The translations under genes were made by a program, and so were the position numbers. Below are positions 22,401 to 34,900 of a DNA stretch of 64,000 bases, one piece after another; within the stretch, counting starts at the first letter, position 1; every line of letters starts with the position of its first letter. The stretch covers positions 12,810,473 through 12,874,472 of the forward strand of contig JABAKD010000010.1 of NCBI GenBank assembly GCA_012845835.1, read 5' to 3'. The notes under the pieces were generated by a model. The model was given only the letters and a program-made list of their open reading frames with translations, was not told the origin of the DNA and made no database searches. The DNA is from Undaria pinnatifida (taxonomy: Eukaryota; Sar; Phaeophyceae; Laminariales; Alariaceae).

Positions 22401-24248
22401 CTGTTTGGTATTTTTTGTGCTTATGTCTTTCTATGTTGTACTGTTTTTCTTTTTTTCTTCATCTTTAGCTGTTACTTCTGGTCGTCCGTGTTGTACTGAT
22501 TCTTTATTTCTTTCTTAAGTTGTTACCTCTGTCCGCCTGTGTTGTACTGCCACTCGTACCGCCAACTGCTGCGGCTGCTCGGAATGTGATGTCTTGGTAC
22601 TTTGATTTTTCCGTGAATTTATTTTTTTCTTTCTTTCCCCTTCTTATCCTTATGAAGGGAGTCTTGCATGGTGGGTAGGTGACGAGCCTGTTTTATTTGG
22701 CCCTCCCAGTCTTCCTTCTTTTACTTGTTTCTTTTTTCCGGGGTATTTTTTCCCTTTCTTTCCCCCTTGCATGTCCATTTTGGCTCATGCTCGGGGTATG
22801 TTTCTATCTCCCGTGCTTTGGTTCCCCTTTTTATTTATTTATTTATTTATTTTGTCTTGGTTTCTTTCGTTGTTTCTCTCTTTTACAAGGTATTTTGGTT
22901 TAATGAGAAGAACACAAAGGGGGGAGGGGGGGAAACAGGAAGAGTAGAAGGAAAGCCGTCCAAGGGAATGGGGGCAGGGGGGGCAACAGGAGGAATAGAA
23001 GGGAGACCGCGGTGGACGAAGGCAGGAAAGAGATGGCAGACAGGGTAGCAAGGTACCAGGCCGACTAGTAGGTACATAGCACTTTTCGTCTTTTTCTGGG
23101 GTATTTTTTTCCCCTTTGTTCCCTCCTTGCGTGTCCAGGTTTTTGGCTCGTGTTCGGATTATCTTATTTTGGTTTTACTTTACTTTATTTTATTTCATTT
23201 TATTATGTTTCTTTTCCGAGCTTTGGCTCTCCTTTCCGGTTGGGTTGTTTCTTCGATTTCCCCTTCATTTTGTTTGTTTCATTTTTTGTTTTTTATTTTT
23301 ATCTTTGTTTTTATTTGTTTTCTTATTTTGTTTTTGTTTTTTGTTTTTGTTTTTGTTTTTGTTTATTTCGTATTTCTCTCTTCCAATGTATTTCTGTTGC
23401 TGACGTATGTATGTTGTGCCTGTCGTACCCAGTACTAGGGCATGACATTGCGTTGTCGAATGCATTACGATGCATTATCTCTGTGTCGTGGCTTGTGACC
23501 ACAGAGCTGATCTTTCTAGGGTGAAGAATCAGTACGGACACTGGGTGTGCTGGATGTCGACGAGTAGAAGAACGGTTTAATGTGAAGAACACACACACAC
23601 ACTGCCTTTTATGTTTCTCTTAGGTTGTTGTTTTTTGTTCTCGCGTTAACTCCTTTAGAACTGTGCCCACGATTTCGGGGACAAAGTACTTGAAAGTTCG
23701 TGTGGTATCATGTTAGCAGTAGTGAAAGGGTTTAAGTCATCGCGGTAATCCAACCCGTGGTCACGGGACAGGCTTCAATCACTCTGGTGCGGAAGAGCCC
23801 CTCAGGACAAAAAACAAGCATTAATAGACCTATTCCGTAGTTATAGTGGGTAAGGTATTCATTAATTCACTATTTTCGGGGTTCGGGGAGGCGATATACG
23901 TTCTCGGTGGTCGATCCTCCAGAAACGCTGCATTCCGATCAGGGGGGTGAATTCGAAAGCATACATGTATTTGGAGCAAATCGTACCTCGGACGTTAAAT
24001 AATGTTGGGACTTACTGTTGCTTTATTTTTGTTACCGCAGGTGCCACCCAGAAGACCTGGACGCTAGTCCCGCGGACGCCCTTCGAGAGTGCGCACAGGC
24101 GATCAGGGAGGCGGTGCTTGACGAGGGGGTAGCGGAGGACGCAACCCACGAGGTCGTTTTCGTCGGCAGACCCATGTGGGAGCTGGTGTCGCCGGTTTTA
24201 GACTTCTCTGTCAGAGATGACGACAAGCCTACCTCCTCCTCTGGGTAG
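16491..24248 (+). CDS. Unknown protein with low-complexity N-terminus, four exons
   Basis: Exons are 16491-18305, 20852-20918, 21406-21593 and 24041-24248 (TAG). All three introns are GT-AG and the phases agree. Roughly the first 530 residues are Ser/Ala/Thr-rich with poly-S, poly-A and a Glu-rich acidic stretch, probably disordered. From about 18108 the protein becomes ordered-looking (VVYDILAVDRGFGYCD) and continues through the small exons (GLVAHFLEETNCEFRVL, MEVVLDSLFSGKDDAGQF, THEVVFVGRPMWELVSPV). I do not recognise the family. A run of 15 G at 18063-18077 breaks the frame: the N-terminal frame stops at 18104 while the next frame runs on to the donor at 18306, so one G too many would explain the break. 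The start could instead be the in-frame ATG at 16509. It is divergent from UTP13. Confidence 0.75.
18838..19620. mobile_element. Two degenerate copies of the CAGTGGGTA-end MITE family
   Basis: Segments at about 18838-19115 and 19345-19618 share AAGAGCGCCCCGTGACAAG, GGCGGGAC and end in TACCCAC, resembling the intact element at 56982-57163. The second copy is interrupted by a TTAA-flanked MITE. Both lie in intron 1 of the plus-strand unknown gene. Confidence 0.6.
19397..19485 (-). mobile_element. 89-bp TTAA-flanked (piggyBac-like) MITE, nested
   Basis: TTAA-CCCCTCC at the left and AACAGGG-TTAA at the right bound a sequence that is the reverse complement of the copy at 40625-40714 (shared GGTTTCCAGTTGTG). 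It sits inside an older MITE copy. Confidence 0.75.
21925..22135. repeat. GACCC/GGGTC-rich degenerate minisatellite
   Basis: Repeated CCCGACCCGACC and GGGTCGG motifs are mixed with GGAAAC spacers. It resembles the pure CCCGA array at 43990-44083, and lies in intron 3 of the plus-strand unknown gene. Confidence 0.7.
22620..23400. repeat. T-rich low-complexity intron sequence
   Basis: Long runs of TTTTG, TTTATTTA and TTTTC appear throughout. ORFs crossing it are rich in Phe and Leu only because of the composition. No gene is seen. Confidence 0.7.
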
Positions 24249-27200
24249 GAGAGAGAACGCGAGAAGGGCGGTGCAGGGGGGGAGCTGATGGGGCGGGGTT
24301 TAGCAGACGAGATAAAGCTCTCCTTTCGTTATAACGCTTTTTTACTGCGTCGTGAAATTGCCGTTTTGTTTTCGAGAATGACGTGTCGTTTTTTTTTAAT
24401 GAAAATGGCATTTCTAATAACGCTTGTTTTTTACAACAGCTGTTCGCTTTTGAAATCAACGCTTCGTTTTTCAAACTAACGTTGCATTGTGTCATTGAGC
24501 TGCTCCGGGAGGGGGGGAGGGAAGGGCAAGGGGGATGGGGTTGGGATGGTTTGCACGCGTCCTGCGATCCCGGGGGAGGGGATGGGGAGGGGCGGGGGTG
24601 GGGGGTGGGGGGGGAGGCGTTCTGACACGACGCAGGGGTGCCGGGGGGGGGGGACAGTGTTGTTTGTGTGTGTACGTATGTGTGTATATGTTTGTATTCT
24701 TGATATATTAATCGTAAAAAGGAGAGCTTGGGCGCGGCGGGGGTAAAATAAGGGGAATGTTTGGAGGCGTTGACGAAGGGGGACACCGGGAGGGGAAGGA
24801 AAGATTACGTCTCAGCAGTCCTTTTACTACTAGGAAAGCGATTCCACTCTAATCTCAAGTAGTCTGTCCCCGACAAGCAGGCACAGTGCTGCAGTAGTGT
24901 CAAAGGGGTTCGCAACCTAAGGGGGCTTTTGTATTGTGTATCGTCTTGGGAGTCACCTGCTTCGAGATTGAAAACGCACAAATGTAGAGCGGCCCAGGTG
25001 CAGTCATAGGGCGCCTCAGCTGCAGTCTGTGTCGCATGTTGTATGTGTAGCGAGAGAGGTTCATGGTAATGGGAGGAAGGGTTGGGGTGCGGAGTGGAGG
25101 AGGGGGGGTGACGGATTAGTTGAGCGCTCTGAGGTCTTGCAAAGGGTAGCCCACTCGCCCGTTCTAAGGCGTTGGAGGGGTTAAGGATTCGTGAGGCTTC
25201 TCGGGGGTAAGGTAGCCTGTGAGCGCGGATACTGGTGGCTCGATAGAACGAGAGAAGAGGGAATACCTCTAACAGCGCACCACCGAGAGTCAATAGAAAT
25301 GGATGGTGCCGAACATAAGCTATTAACTACGGCTCCTGTTGGCCTGCTTGCTTGCTTACCCGACCGGTTGCTTTAGGCTGCTGGTTGCATGTATTTTCTC
25401 TGTGCTTTCTTTTATTTTCGCTTGTTTGCCGTTGTGTTCACTCCCCTCGTTGAATGGGTTTGTGTCTTGCGCCTTGTATTTTGTTGAATTTCGGACCCAT
25501 TGATGTTTCGCGTTGCTGTCTTTTATTTGCGACGACGAAACTATCGAGAGGGGAGGGGCGTCAGTGCCTTATGGACGGGCTCGGCTAGGCTTCATGCCCC
25601 CTCCAGGCCCCCCATGCAAACTGCCATTATCCAACCCCCGCCGAGCGCATTATCATGCCGTGGTTTTGGCAGATTGGTAGATATGAAACCCTTTAAACAC
25701 ACTTGGAATGCGCGTAGAATAAGTTTTGCAGTAACAAAGGGTTCATTTGTAGCCGTCCCACCGGCGGCACTAGAGTTCTTGCTACGTCCTGGAAGGCATT
25801 CGCGTGCGTCCCGCGGGTCCTGGTTCTAGTATAAAATAACGGCGACAAAGCTCATCTTGCCAATGGTTCGGAGTATACCATTCTGGGCGGAATTTAAGGA
25901 CCGTTTGGTATTCGTATTGATACCTCGGCGGTCTCTATAATTATGTCCGAAGTGGCATCACCCGTACAAGGGCGTACCTGGTAATTCTGTCTTAGTTGGT
26001 ACCACACGTACAAGGGCATCATAGCCTCTAGTAGGCTCTGCTGATGGGGAGAAGGGGAAGATCTGGAGAATGTGGCCTGCTCTTCTCTGCACGGGAACGG
26101 TGGCGATCTGTCCGTCTTTCTTTTCGTTAGACGAAATCTTTGTGATTGACGAAATGTTGTACGCTAAGGCTTTTGGTTTGGGAGGTGAGTTTTGTCATGA
26201 GGTCGGTCATTGTTCACGGGTCGGGGTTCCGTTTTCTACGGGTGGTGGTATCACGGGTGGGCGTTGTATTGCGAGCGAATCGGGTGGAGGGGAAGCGGGG
26301 GCGGGAGGCGGGGTGGGGGAGGGGGGATGTTAAGATCAGCCGGGCTTTTGGTTTTTGATTTGTTTATTTGAGTTTGGTTTGATTTGACTTGATTTGATTT
26401 TGACAACGATAGGTTTTGTTCAGACTTGTATTTTCAGCCGCCATATGCATGTTGTCATGTTCTTCGCGAGCGCGCGATTGCTACTGACCTTGTTTTTCTT
26501 TTGTTTCTCTATTTTCTTCAAGCTCGGCTTATTTTGTCGGTGTGATATTTTGACTCCTATTTTTGCTGATTTTTGTTTTTCTCGTCCACAGCAATTTCGG
26601 GACTCTTCTTTCGTTTTGTGGGTGGCAGTCGCCTTACGTGTATTTTGGTAGTTTCTTTCTCGATGAGGACAGGCAAATTGTGGCTTCTCGCACAGCAAAG
26701 GGCGTTTCGACCGTGATTACGTGATGGACGCTCAAGTTACCGCGGTGGTTTACGCTGTAGTTGCCGCCGACGTTACCGCTGTAGTTGAACGACCGTAGGT
26801 ACCGATGTAGTTACCGCGTTAATTACCGCCGTAATTACCGCTGTGGTTTGCCGCTGTAGTCTGGCTCGCCTCGAACCGGAAACGGTGGGCGATGGGCGGC
26901 GGTATGCTTCATGATACCATATACGCGAGCAGCGCTGCTGACTCCATTCCACGCACTTTCTTTGGTGTGCGCATAGCCTAACTGCTATATACCGGTAAAG
27001 TACGTGCTGCTGCTGTAGCTGTAGTGGTCGCTAGCAGTGGTTAGATAACTCAAGTAGTAGTTTTGATATCTGTGATAGTAGGCTATGATGGCGGTAGTGG
27101 ATGGTCCTAGGGCAGAAGGCAGCCTTGCGCTGAGGGTCCTTTTGGGGCGGTTATTAGACAGACAGACGACGACGGGCCCCCGTTTACAGCTTTCCCGCTT

Positions 27201-28926
27201 CTGCAGTGCACCTGTATTTTTCAGCACACACTACTTGGATATCGTGTGCGGTACTGATACATTTTTGTTCTACAGCAAGAGGGTCTCTCGCGTAAGGCTT
27301 TTTGAATTGCATGCACCGACACGTGTTTCTAGACAAACTACCTGGCATTTGTGATGGATCAATTGTGAAGCAGCGAAAAAGTTGTGTTTTCTTGTGTGCG
27401 CGCCGCGCTTGGCGAGGCTCTCATAACCTATTGGGGTGTCGTGTTGGTACACGGCTGGCAGGTGGTGGTATAGGCTTGCGCTGGTGGTGGATGGAGTGTG
27501 CGGGGAGGGTAGGAAAGGGCTACGATGGTCCGTTTGTTCGCTTTGACCCGGGAATGAGATGAGAGGAGACGCGTGAACGGCGGGCAGGATAAGCTTGGAG
27601 GGTACAAGTGCATACCTGGTATGTCGTACCAGGTAGCATGGTTAATTAAGTTCTGTCTTTTTGGAGAAGTGTTGGATTATAATTAAGTCAGTGTCGTACG
27701 ACATGGCTGCAACCGGTTCGATACTACGGTCGCGCGTACTTGTTGCATGTAATGCAGGGAGCATCCACAGCAGCTTAGATTACAGCAGTATAGTATAGTA
27801 TAGAATAGTCTAGACCATTCTCTTTTTTTTTTGTTCTTATGTACGTGGTACTTGTTTTTGCGTAAAGGCAGTATTCGGGTCTGTATGAAGGTACGAGGCG
27901 TTTTGCTCGCTATCAACGCGGATTTGTTCCTAGTCCCCTCTGCAGGATTACGTATCATATTTTTGGTCTTGGGACACGTTTACGGGGCAGGCAGTGATGA
28001 TGCATGGTACAATTTAATATTCGGGTCTGTTAATTGCAGCCCACTCACACTATCAAGGACTCCGACACCGGACTACGTATCTGGATCTGTATGTTTCCCT
28101 GTTTTTCCGGGGTCCTCATCATAACTGAAAATCCATATGTGTCCGGTTCAAGAATCGATACTGGTCGTACGCAAATTAAATGATTTTGGCACGAAGAAAA
28201 TGTGTCTTTTATTAACGTTGAAAAAATAATGACAAGTTAGGTGGCATTGTCGTTGCGCTCGAGCACATCGCACTGCTAGCCCTCGCCCGTCGATAACACT
28301 CTCCCACCCGCCAAGGCGCTTGACACTGACCTGCCTCCCCCCGGCCCCCAACCGCCACCGCCTGCATCCCTAGCGGAAGCATCCGCCCCCCTGGCTCGCC
28401 TAATTCCCGAGCCACCTTTTTTGTGGGGCCTGAGATTTTTCGTTTACGCCGATTGGACCAATGGTACGTTAGGCATGGAGGGTCATTTTTGGGGCATTTT
28501 TTTGCAGCGTCTTGGAGTCACTCGCACGAGCGACCGCCCGCCCCCATACTCCTCCGCGGTCTTAATTCTTCGTGCTGTTTTTTATCGTTCGCCATGAATC
28601 CGCGCTACTGGGATAGGTGTAAGCTACGCTGCGGCGCCATGAAAAAAAGGCGTCAAGGTCTTTTTTGTCAGAGGGTGTAAGGTCCAGAGTCGCTCAAGTA
28701 CCGAGTGGCTCAAACCCGTTAGTGTGATAATGCGGGGTAGCCCCGCCTGCCGCAACCTTGTCCAATGCAATTTTTCCCGATCCACGCATTTCCGTGAAGG
28801 AAAGGGCCAACACACAGAGCAACAGGACGCCAATTTGTAGTATTCGGGGTTAGTTCGAAATCATACAAAATATGTTGCCCCACCCCGCGCTTCATCCCCC
28901 CCCGCCCTCCCCTCATCGTCGAAGGT
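24249..28926. other. Intergenic stretch without recognised genes
   Basis: It lies between the 3' end of the plus-strand unknown gene and the 3' end of the minus-strand membrane-protein gene, so the two converge here. It holds a degenerate GTAGTTACCGC minisatellite at about 26733-26865, three copies of the palindrome TACCWGGTA (25975, 27613, 27627) and one copy of a palindrome-bearing repeat at about 28480-28720. ORFs here lack splice-consistent or family support. Confidence 0.6.
28480..28720 (+). repeat. Dispersed repeat carrying the GAGTCACTCG palindrome
   Basis: The order GGGGC-T(n), GAGTCACTCGCACGAG, a GCGGTCTTAATT..CGTGCTG segment, ATGAATCCGCG, AAGCTACGCTGCG and a terminal GAGTCGCTC is shared with 30400-30640 and, more weakly, with 7495-7700. 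No ORF is present. Confidence 0.6.
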
Positions 28927-31900
28927 TCAGCGGTAGTCACGGTCCCACCGCGCTTCCCGCGCTCCAATGTATGCCCTCCGCCTTTCGTGGAATTCCGTTC
29001 CTTGTTCGCCGCCGCCACCGCCGCCACCGCCGCCACCGCGCCTATCGTGATCGCCGTTGCGGTTTCTACCGCTGGCGGTGGCGTCTTCCCTCTCCATTGC
29101 ATGCGCCGCTGACATACCCTTCCTCGAGGATATTGCCATATCTGGGTGGTTTCGTCGCGCATTGGGCACTATGCCGTCAGTAGTTTGGTTAACTGGCGGT
29201 GCCCATCCGGGTTCCTCTCGGGGCAATAGTCCGAACGAGTGCTGCTGCTGCTGCTGCTGCTGCTGCTTCTCGTCTCGCCGCGTGTCCCGTCGGTCGCGAC
29301 GGCCGTAGCTGGCGTAATCGTACACCGACGATTCCTTTTTTTGTCCAACAACACCGTGCTGGCGGCCGCGATTGCGATTCTGTTTGTTATCGCCATCGCC
29401 GCTGGTCAGGATCGCTCTGCGTGAAACAGGCGACGAGGAAGACGACCGGTCGGGAGCGGCGCTGGCAGTCCTCCTACCAGCACGCGGCCGAGCAGTAGCT
29501 CCTCTTGCAGCGTCGCCAGGCACCCAGGGGACACGCCCTGCTTCGGCATTTTTGTTCCCGCTGCTGTCGCCGGCAGCGTCGCCGTGAGCCCAGGGGACGC
29601 GCCCTGCCGCATTCTTTCCAATGCTGTGGTTGTCGCGGGCGTGCCTGTCAACAACGCGGGCGGCTCGTGGAGGAGTAGAGTCGTGCGCCTGTTGCTGTCC
29701 GAGATAGGAGAGCGTTTTATCCTTTAGGGCCTTCCAGCCAGCGCGCGCCAGTTCGGGAACCGCCGGATCCTGTTCGGAACACACACGGGGTGTGCACACG
29801 TTAACCCCACAAGAACTCCACCACACGCAGATTTTTGAGTGACGAGTTACTTGGGGGACAATTAGAGTAGGAATAGTGTCAGCGGAGATGTCCTGTACCT
29901 GGTATCACTAGTTTGAAGGATGCATCCCCTTTAGGAAACACGTTCTTCAGGGGACCGTTCGGGGGAAAATTCCTTGGAAAAAGTATGACGCATGCTACGA
30001 TAACAGGGTATAAGGGTATACCTTTTTTTGGCTGAAATGGTTTCTGAATGGTGTGGGGCTCCTTAACCCAAAATCGTCAGAAAAATAAATAAATAATAGG
30101 CTGGCCATATATATGTATATATACTTTAGCATGATTCTCGTTGTGTACAACCTAACCCATGGGGTTTTTCATCCGGTATGTAACATTTTTTCTTTTCTCC
30201 AAAAAATCGGTTTTTGGGTCTTAAGCTCCCAAATTGAGGAACACCCTCAGAAAAAAAAGTGGAGTGTGTTCTCCTCTATCGTAGCGCGCGTCGTGTGCGA
30301 TATTTGTTGCAGTGTAGAGTACAAGTGGGTACAAGTGGGGTTAAGGGATGGGCAAAGTCTACGGACCGGTAGGGGGGGGGGGGGGGGGGGGGGGGCTTTT
30401 GGGGCCTCCTTTTTCAGTGGGCTCGGGGTCACTCGCGCGAGTGACCCCCCCCCCCCACCCCCACCCTGTTTTTTTGCGGCCTTAAGCTTTCGTGAGCTGT
30501 CTTCATCTTTTGGCGGTATGAATCCGCGATGGTATGGCAGGCAACGCTGCGCCAAGCAAATTGCCTGGTTCATGGAGTGTTTTCGTCTGTGAGGTCCGGA
30601 GTCACTCGTGCGACTGTTAGTGGCTCGATTCCAGTAGCGAACAAGGAAGGTACCATCTTGTTTTTTTTTGTTTTTTTGTTTTTTATTCCACTCCGACGGA
30701 TGGGGAAAATAAAACTTACGCAGCTCACCACACTTCTGGACACACGATTTTTTTCATACTCACACGTCGCGTCTTGATTTATCTCAAACGTGCATTCGCA
30801 ATCCAGCTGGTTTTCTGGCGTGTCCTTCGGTTCCCACGATAGCGATAGCGCGAGCTATCCCTACCGGCGGCGATCGTTGCTACACTCCAGCTGCGCAAGC
30901 TGCCGTTGTACATGGATGCGTGAGTCTGTCGACCCGGCCTGCCCCCTGAGGGTCAGGTGCGGTGGAGATAGCCACCCAGAACGACATCATTCCGGGCGGT
31001 GTGGGACTTGCGCAAGCTCACCCACTAACAAAAAAACCCGGGCATGACAACACAGCCTTCCGCCGGACTTGGTCCACCCTACCCATCCGGGCGTTGGTCC
31101 TCACCCCCTACCGCACTAGCCTTACTTAGTCCTTGCGCGAAACGGAAACCAAAAACGATTGGTATCAGGCGCATGTACATTTTCGGTGAAATGAATGTGT
31201 GTATTATTTAACGCTAGCCCTTCTACTGCAGAGAGAGAGATCGGGCCGCCCCTGCAAAGAGTGCGTGCAACTTTTTTGAAAGGAGCGGGGGTAGAGGCGG
31301 AAAAGGTTAAGCGGCGGTGTGTAGACCCATGGATACGGTGCTGCTGCGTATTGCACGCTCTCTTGATGTTTGTGGCGCTCGTAAAGGTGCATCGTGGGGG
31401 GGAGCGCGGCAGCAGGGAGTTCTTCAGGTGACCGTACCACATCAGCTCTGCAAAGCGTAGGACTGACCTTACCTCTAGTTTTTATTAGATTTGGGTCTAT
31501 CTATGTCCATGGCCCGCCTGCATCCCGCCGCTTAACCTTGGGTAACCGAGTGAAAAGCTGATAAACACCACTGCATCGCATTGATTGCATGCGTTGCGCA
31601 CCAAAAAAATGCACTCCCCCAGCCACCTCCAAAACCCACGGAGCTCACTAATAATGCGTATTTTGCCGCACGCAACTCCTGGCTGAGATGAGCAAGCCCA
31701 TGATACATACGGCGATACGGTATAGAGGTGCACACCTTTTTTTTGTTTGCTGGGCACGGCTTTCTCGTTTGAGGAGAGGATCGAGCCAATTTTCACCACC
31801 GGACAGAGGCTACGGTAGGTGAGGTAGGTGCCCCGTGTTTTCACCGCCGGGTTTGATCTACCATATTATATGTCATACGCGCACGAGTGACTCCGTGTAC

Positions 31901-34900
31901 CTCGTGGACGAAGAAGTTTTCAAAGTCTTTTTTCTTTTTTCTTGGCGCATCGTCGATGACCACTCCATTGCGGATCCATGCAGCAGCGACCTGATTCTAC
32001 GATAGCTCCGCCGAAAGCCGGCGATTTAACGAACGTTTCATCATGGCTCCTCGACACAAGGAAGGATACAATTGAAGACAAAGTATGCTTCCATATATTT
32101 TCTTGTGTGTGCAAAGGTCGATCGATCGGTGACGTCGGGGTGGGTGTCGAAGGACACCGTATTTTAGGAGATATGACCGGGATCTGGTTTTTGAACCGGC
32201 GATTTCGTTAAAGAAAAGTCGAGGGGGGCTACCGTAGATCGACTCCAGCAAAATAAAAAACAGCGCAAAACGCTTAACACCGCATAGAAACAGGGGAATC
32301 CCTCGCGCGAATGACCCCGAGTCACTGCAAAAAAAGGATCCCTTCACTATTATACCATCATACTATCATACTACCATACTCGCGCGAGTGACTCTGTATC
32401 TCACTGACAAAAACCACGTTCACGGCTTTTTTTTTTTTTTTCTTCGTGTGTGTGTAACGTAGCTAACCCTCCCTTTTCGCGTTGCTAGTAGCATCGAGAA
32501 TACTAAAACAGCACGAAAGAAAGCCTGCGACCGCAGGGGACAAAGGATTCACTCGCGCGAGTGACACCGAACCACCGAAAAAAAAAAAAAAAAGTGCCCA
32601 AAAACGGGGTGCTACCCTACCATTGCAACGGTCAGAGCGTCCATACCTCGTACCCCACCCCGACACTCGAATTGCTCCGAGAAACATCGTTCACTCGGCT
32701 CGAAAAACAACCCCATGCTGTTCAGGTATTAGTGGGGTATTAGTCCGTTTGACCACTTGCAAAAGGTTAACCAATAGCTTACTCCAAACTAAGCCTTACA
32801 ACACTTTCCCCCCCTGAAACGGCAGGATACCAGGTCGGACGGATATACGGGCGGACCTGTCAATTATCCAAGCCGTTTCATTTTCCGGGCATACCCGGGA
32901 GAGAATTTTTTCAAGTTCGACCATGGGGAAAGTCTGAAAAAAGTTTATTGTTGTGGATGGTGGGAATCGAACCGACGACCCGAAAAACCCATGGTCTGCC
33001 GACGACGCCATTTGTTAAGGATTTAGTGGGGTATTAGTCCGTTTGACCACTACTTGCAAAAGGTTAACCAATAGCTTACCCAAACTAAGCCTTACAACAA
33101 TGCGCTATCACAAGAGGTGCACGACTATAACAACAGCCTATATCGGGCCCGCGAAGCCGGCCGTTGCAGGCGAGGAGGGGGCACGCCTCTCGGCGAAGAC
33201 GAACCGCGCGGAAAAGGCGGTCAGAGGCGCGGTAGAGATCCGTCCGTGCGTAGACGGAAAAAAAAATGATCAGCTAGCTCCGCCTGCGAGCCATCATACA
33301 GGATCTTCGGTATGCTTAGACTATAGTTTTTGATCTTAGGAAACGCAAAGCGAGTCCCCAGAGTATACTTGCGTGTAGACTTCCTCTGCCAAGGAGTCGG
33401 TCGCTCAGAAAATGTTTGGCTGTGAGTTCGATCAATTTAAGGGTCGATGTATACTTGTTACAAGGCTTAGTTTGGGTAAGCTATAATTGGTTAACCTTTT
33501 GCAAGTGGTCAAACAAACGGACTAATACCCCACTAATACCTTAACAAATGGCGTCGTCGGCAGGACCATGGGCTTATGGGTCGTGGGTTCGATCCCCACC
33601 ATCCACAATAATAAACTTTTCAGATTTTCCCCATTCCATGTCGAACTTGAAAAAATACTCTCCGCGGTATACCCAGGAAGTGAAACGGCTTGGATAATTG
33701 ACAGGTCCGCCCGTATATCCGTCCGACCTGCTATCCCGCCGTTTCAGGGGGGGAGGGTGTTATAAGGCTTAGTTTGGGTAATTACTAAGCTATTGGTTAA
33801 CCTTTTGCAAGTGGTCAAACGGACTAATACCCAACTAATACCTTAACATACTCATATTTTGCAAGCTGCGTGGTGCTCTATTCATGGACGCACCAAACAC
33901 GGTTAATATATTCCACACGGTGTCGGACAGATCACCGATCTCCACACACGTTGATGATTATCTGTTCACAAATATTTCAGGAAATATCTGTACGAACGGT
34001 TTTCTAGCTCGTGTTGCCGGTGGTTTTGGAGAGCCGCACGATCTGCATTATTATCCAACCCGTGCTTTTCCTGGGTTAGATCTGTGCCGCCTACACAAGG
34101 TATATTTATGCAGATCCTGCACAACACACGACATACATGTCTTTAATAACCCTTTTAGCACAGCAGTCCCGACCAGGGGACAGGACACTTACTTGGAGTT
34201 AGAGACTAGGATCATTTCAGGAGTTGGAAAAAAAAGGGTTAACGGCAGGTATACCATCTATCTGTTGCTGCTCTCTCTGTAGATGACCTACATACAGTAG
34301 ATCGATCGTGACCTGTCCGAGGTGTGATTGGGTTCACCATGCATGGAACGAGAAGCCCGATGTCAAACAGCACAAAATGCATACCTTGTAGAGGGAGTGG
34401 AGGAAAAAGAAGAAGACCGGCATGATCACACACGCCATGACAACGCCGATCACCAGCAGGAACTCCGAGAAATCTTTCCCAGACCTTGCTCGGGACTTCA
34501 TAGTTCGGCGCCTGCGCATCATCAATCAATCGCACCAAACATCATTAATCACATCCATCCTGTCCTGTGATGTTTGATATTATTATCGGTGGAGAAAAAA
34601 ATCACGCGTTGGACAGATCACGATCTAGATAATAATCTAGTATTAGTACTACATCCTATATAAATATGTCGATTATACGAGGTGTTGTGCACGATCTGTC
34701 CACGACCGATCCACCCAGGAATTTTGAGCCAAATCGCGCAGATCATACAGCTATTTCATAGGTCATATAGATAATTTAATACCTGGTACCTGCTAGGCAT
34801 CTGATCTGTCCGGCGCGTGAAATATTCGAGAGCGCAAAACTAGAATTACATGTATGTATGTGTGCTGGAGACAGGAGAGGTTCGGCTCTTGAGCCGTGTG

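Noticed and set aside
24805-25293. Minus-strand 162-aa ORF
   Set aside because: No domain, no splice partners, and ordinary composition; probably chance.
33549-33615. tRNA gene
   Set aside because: The T-arm is perfect, but the 5' acceptor strand and a proper anticodon arm are missing, and the sequence is part of a TRIM.
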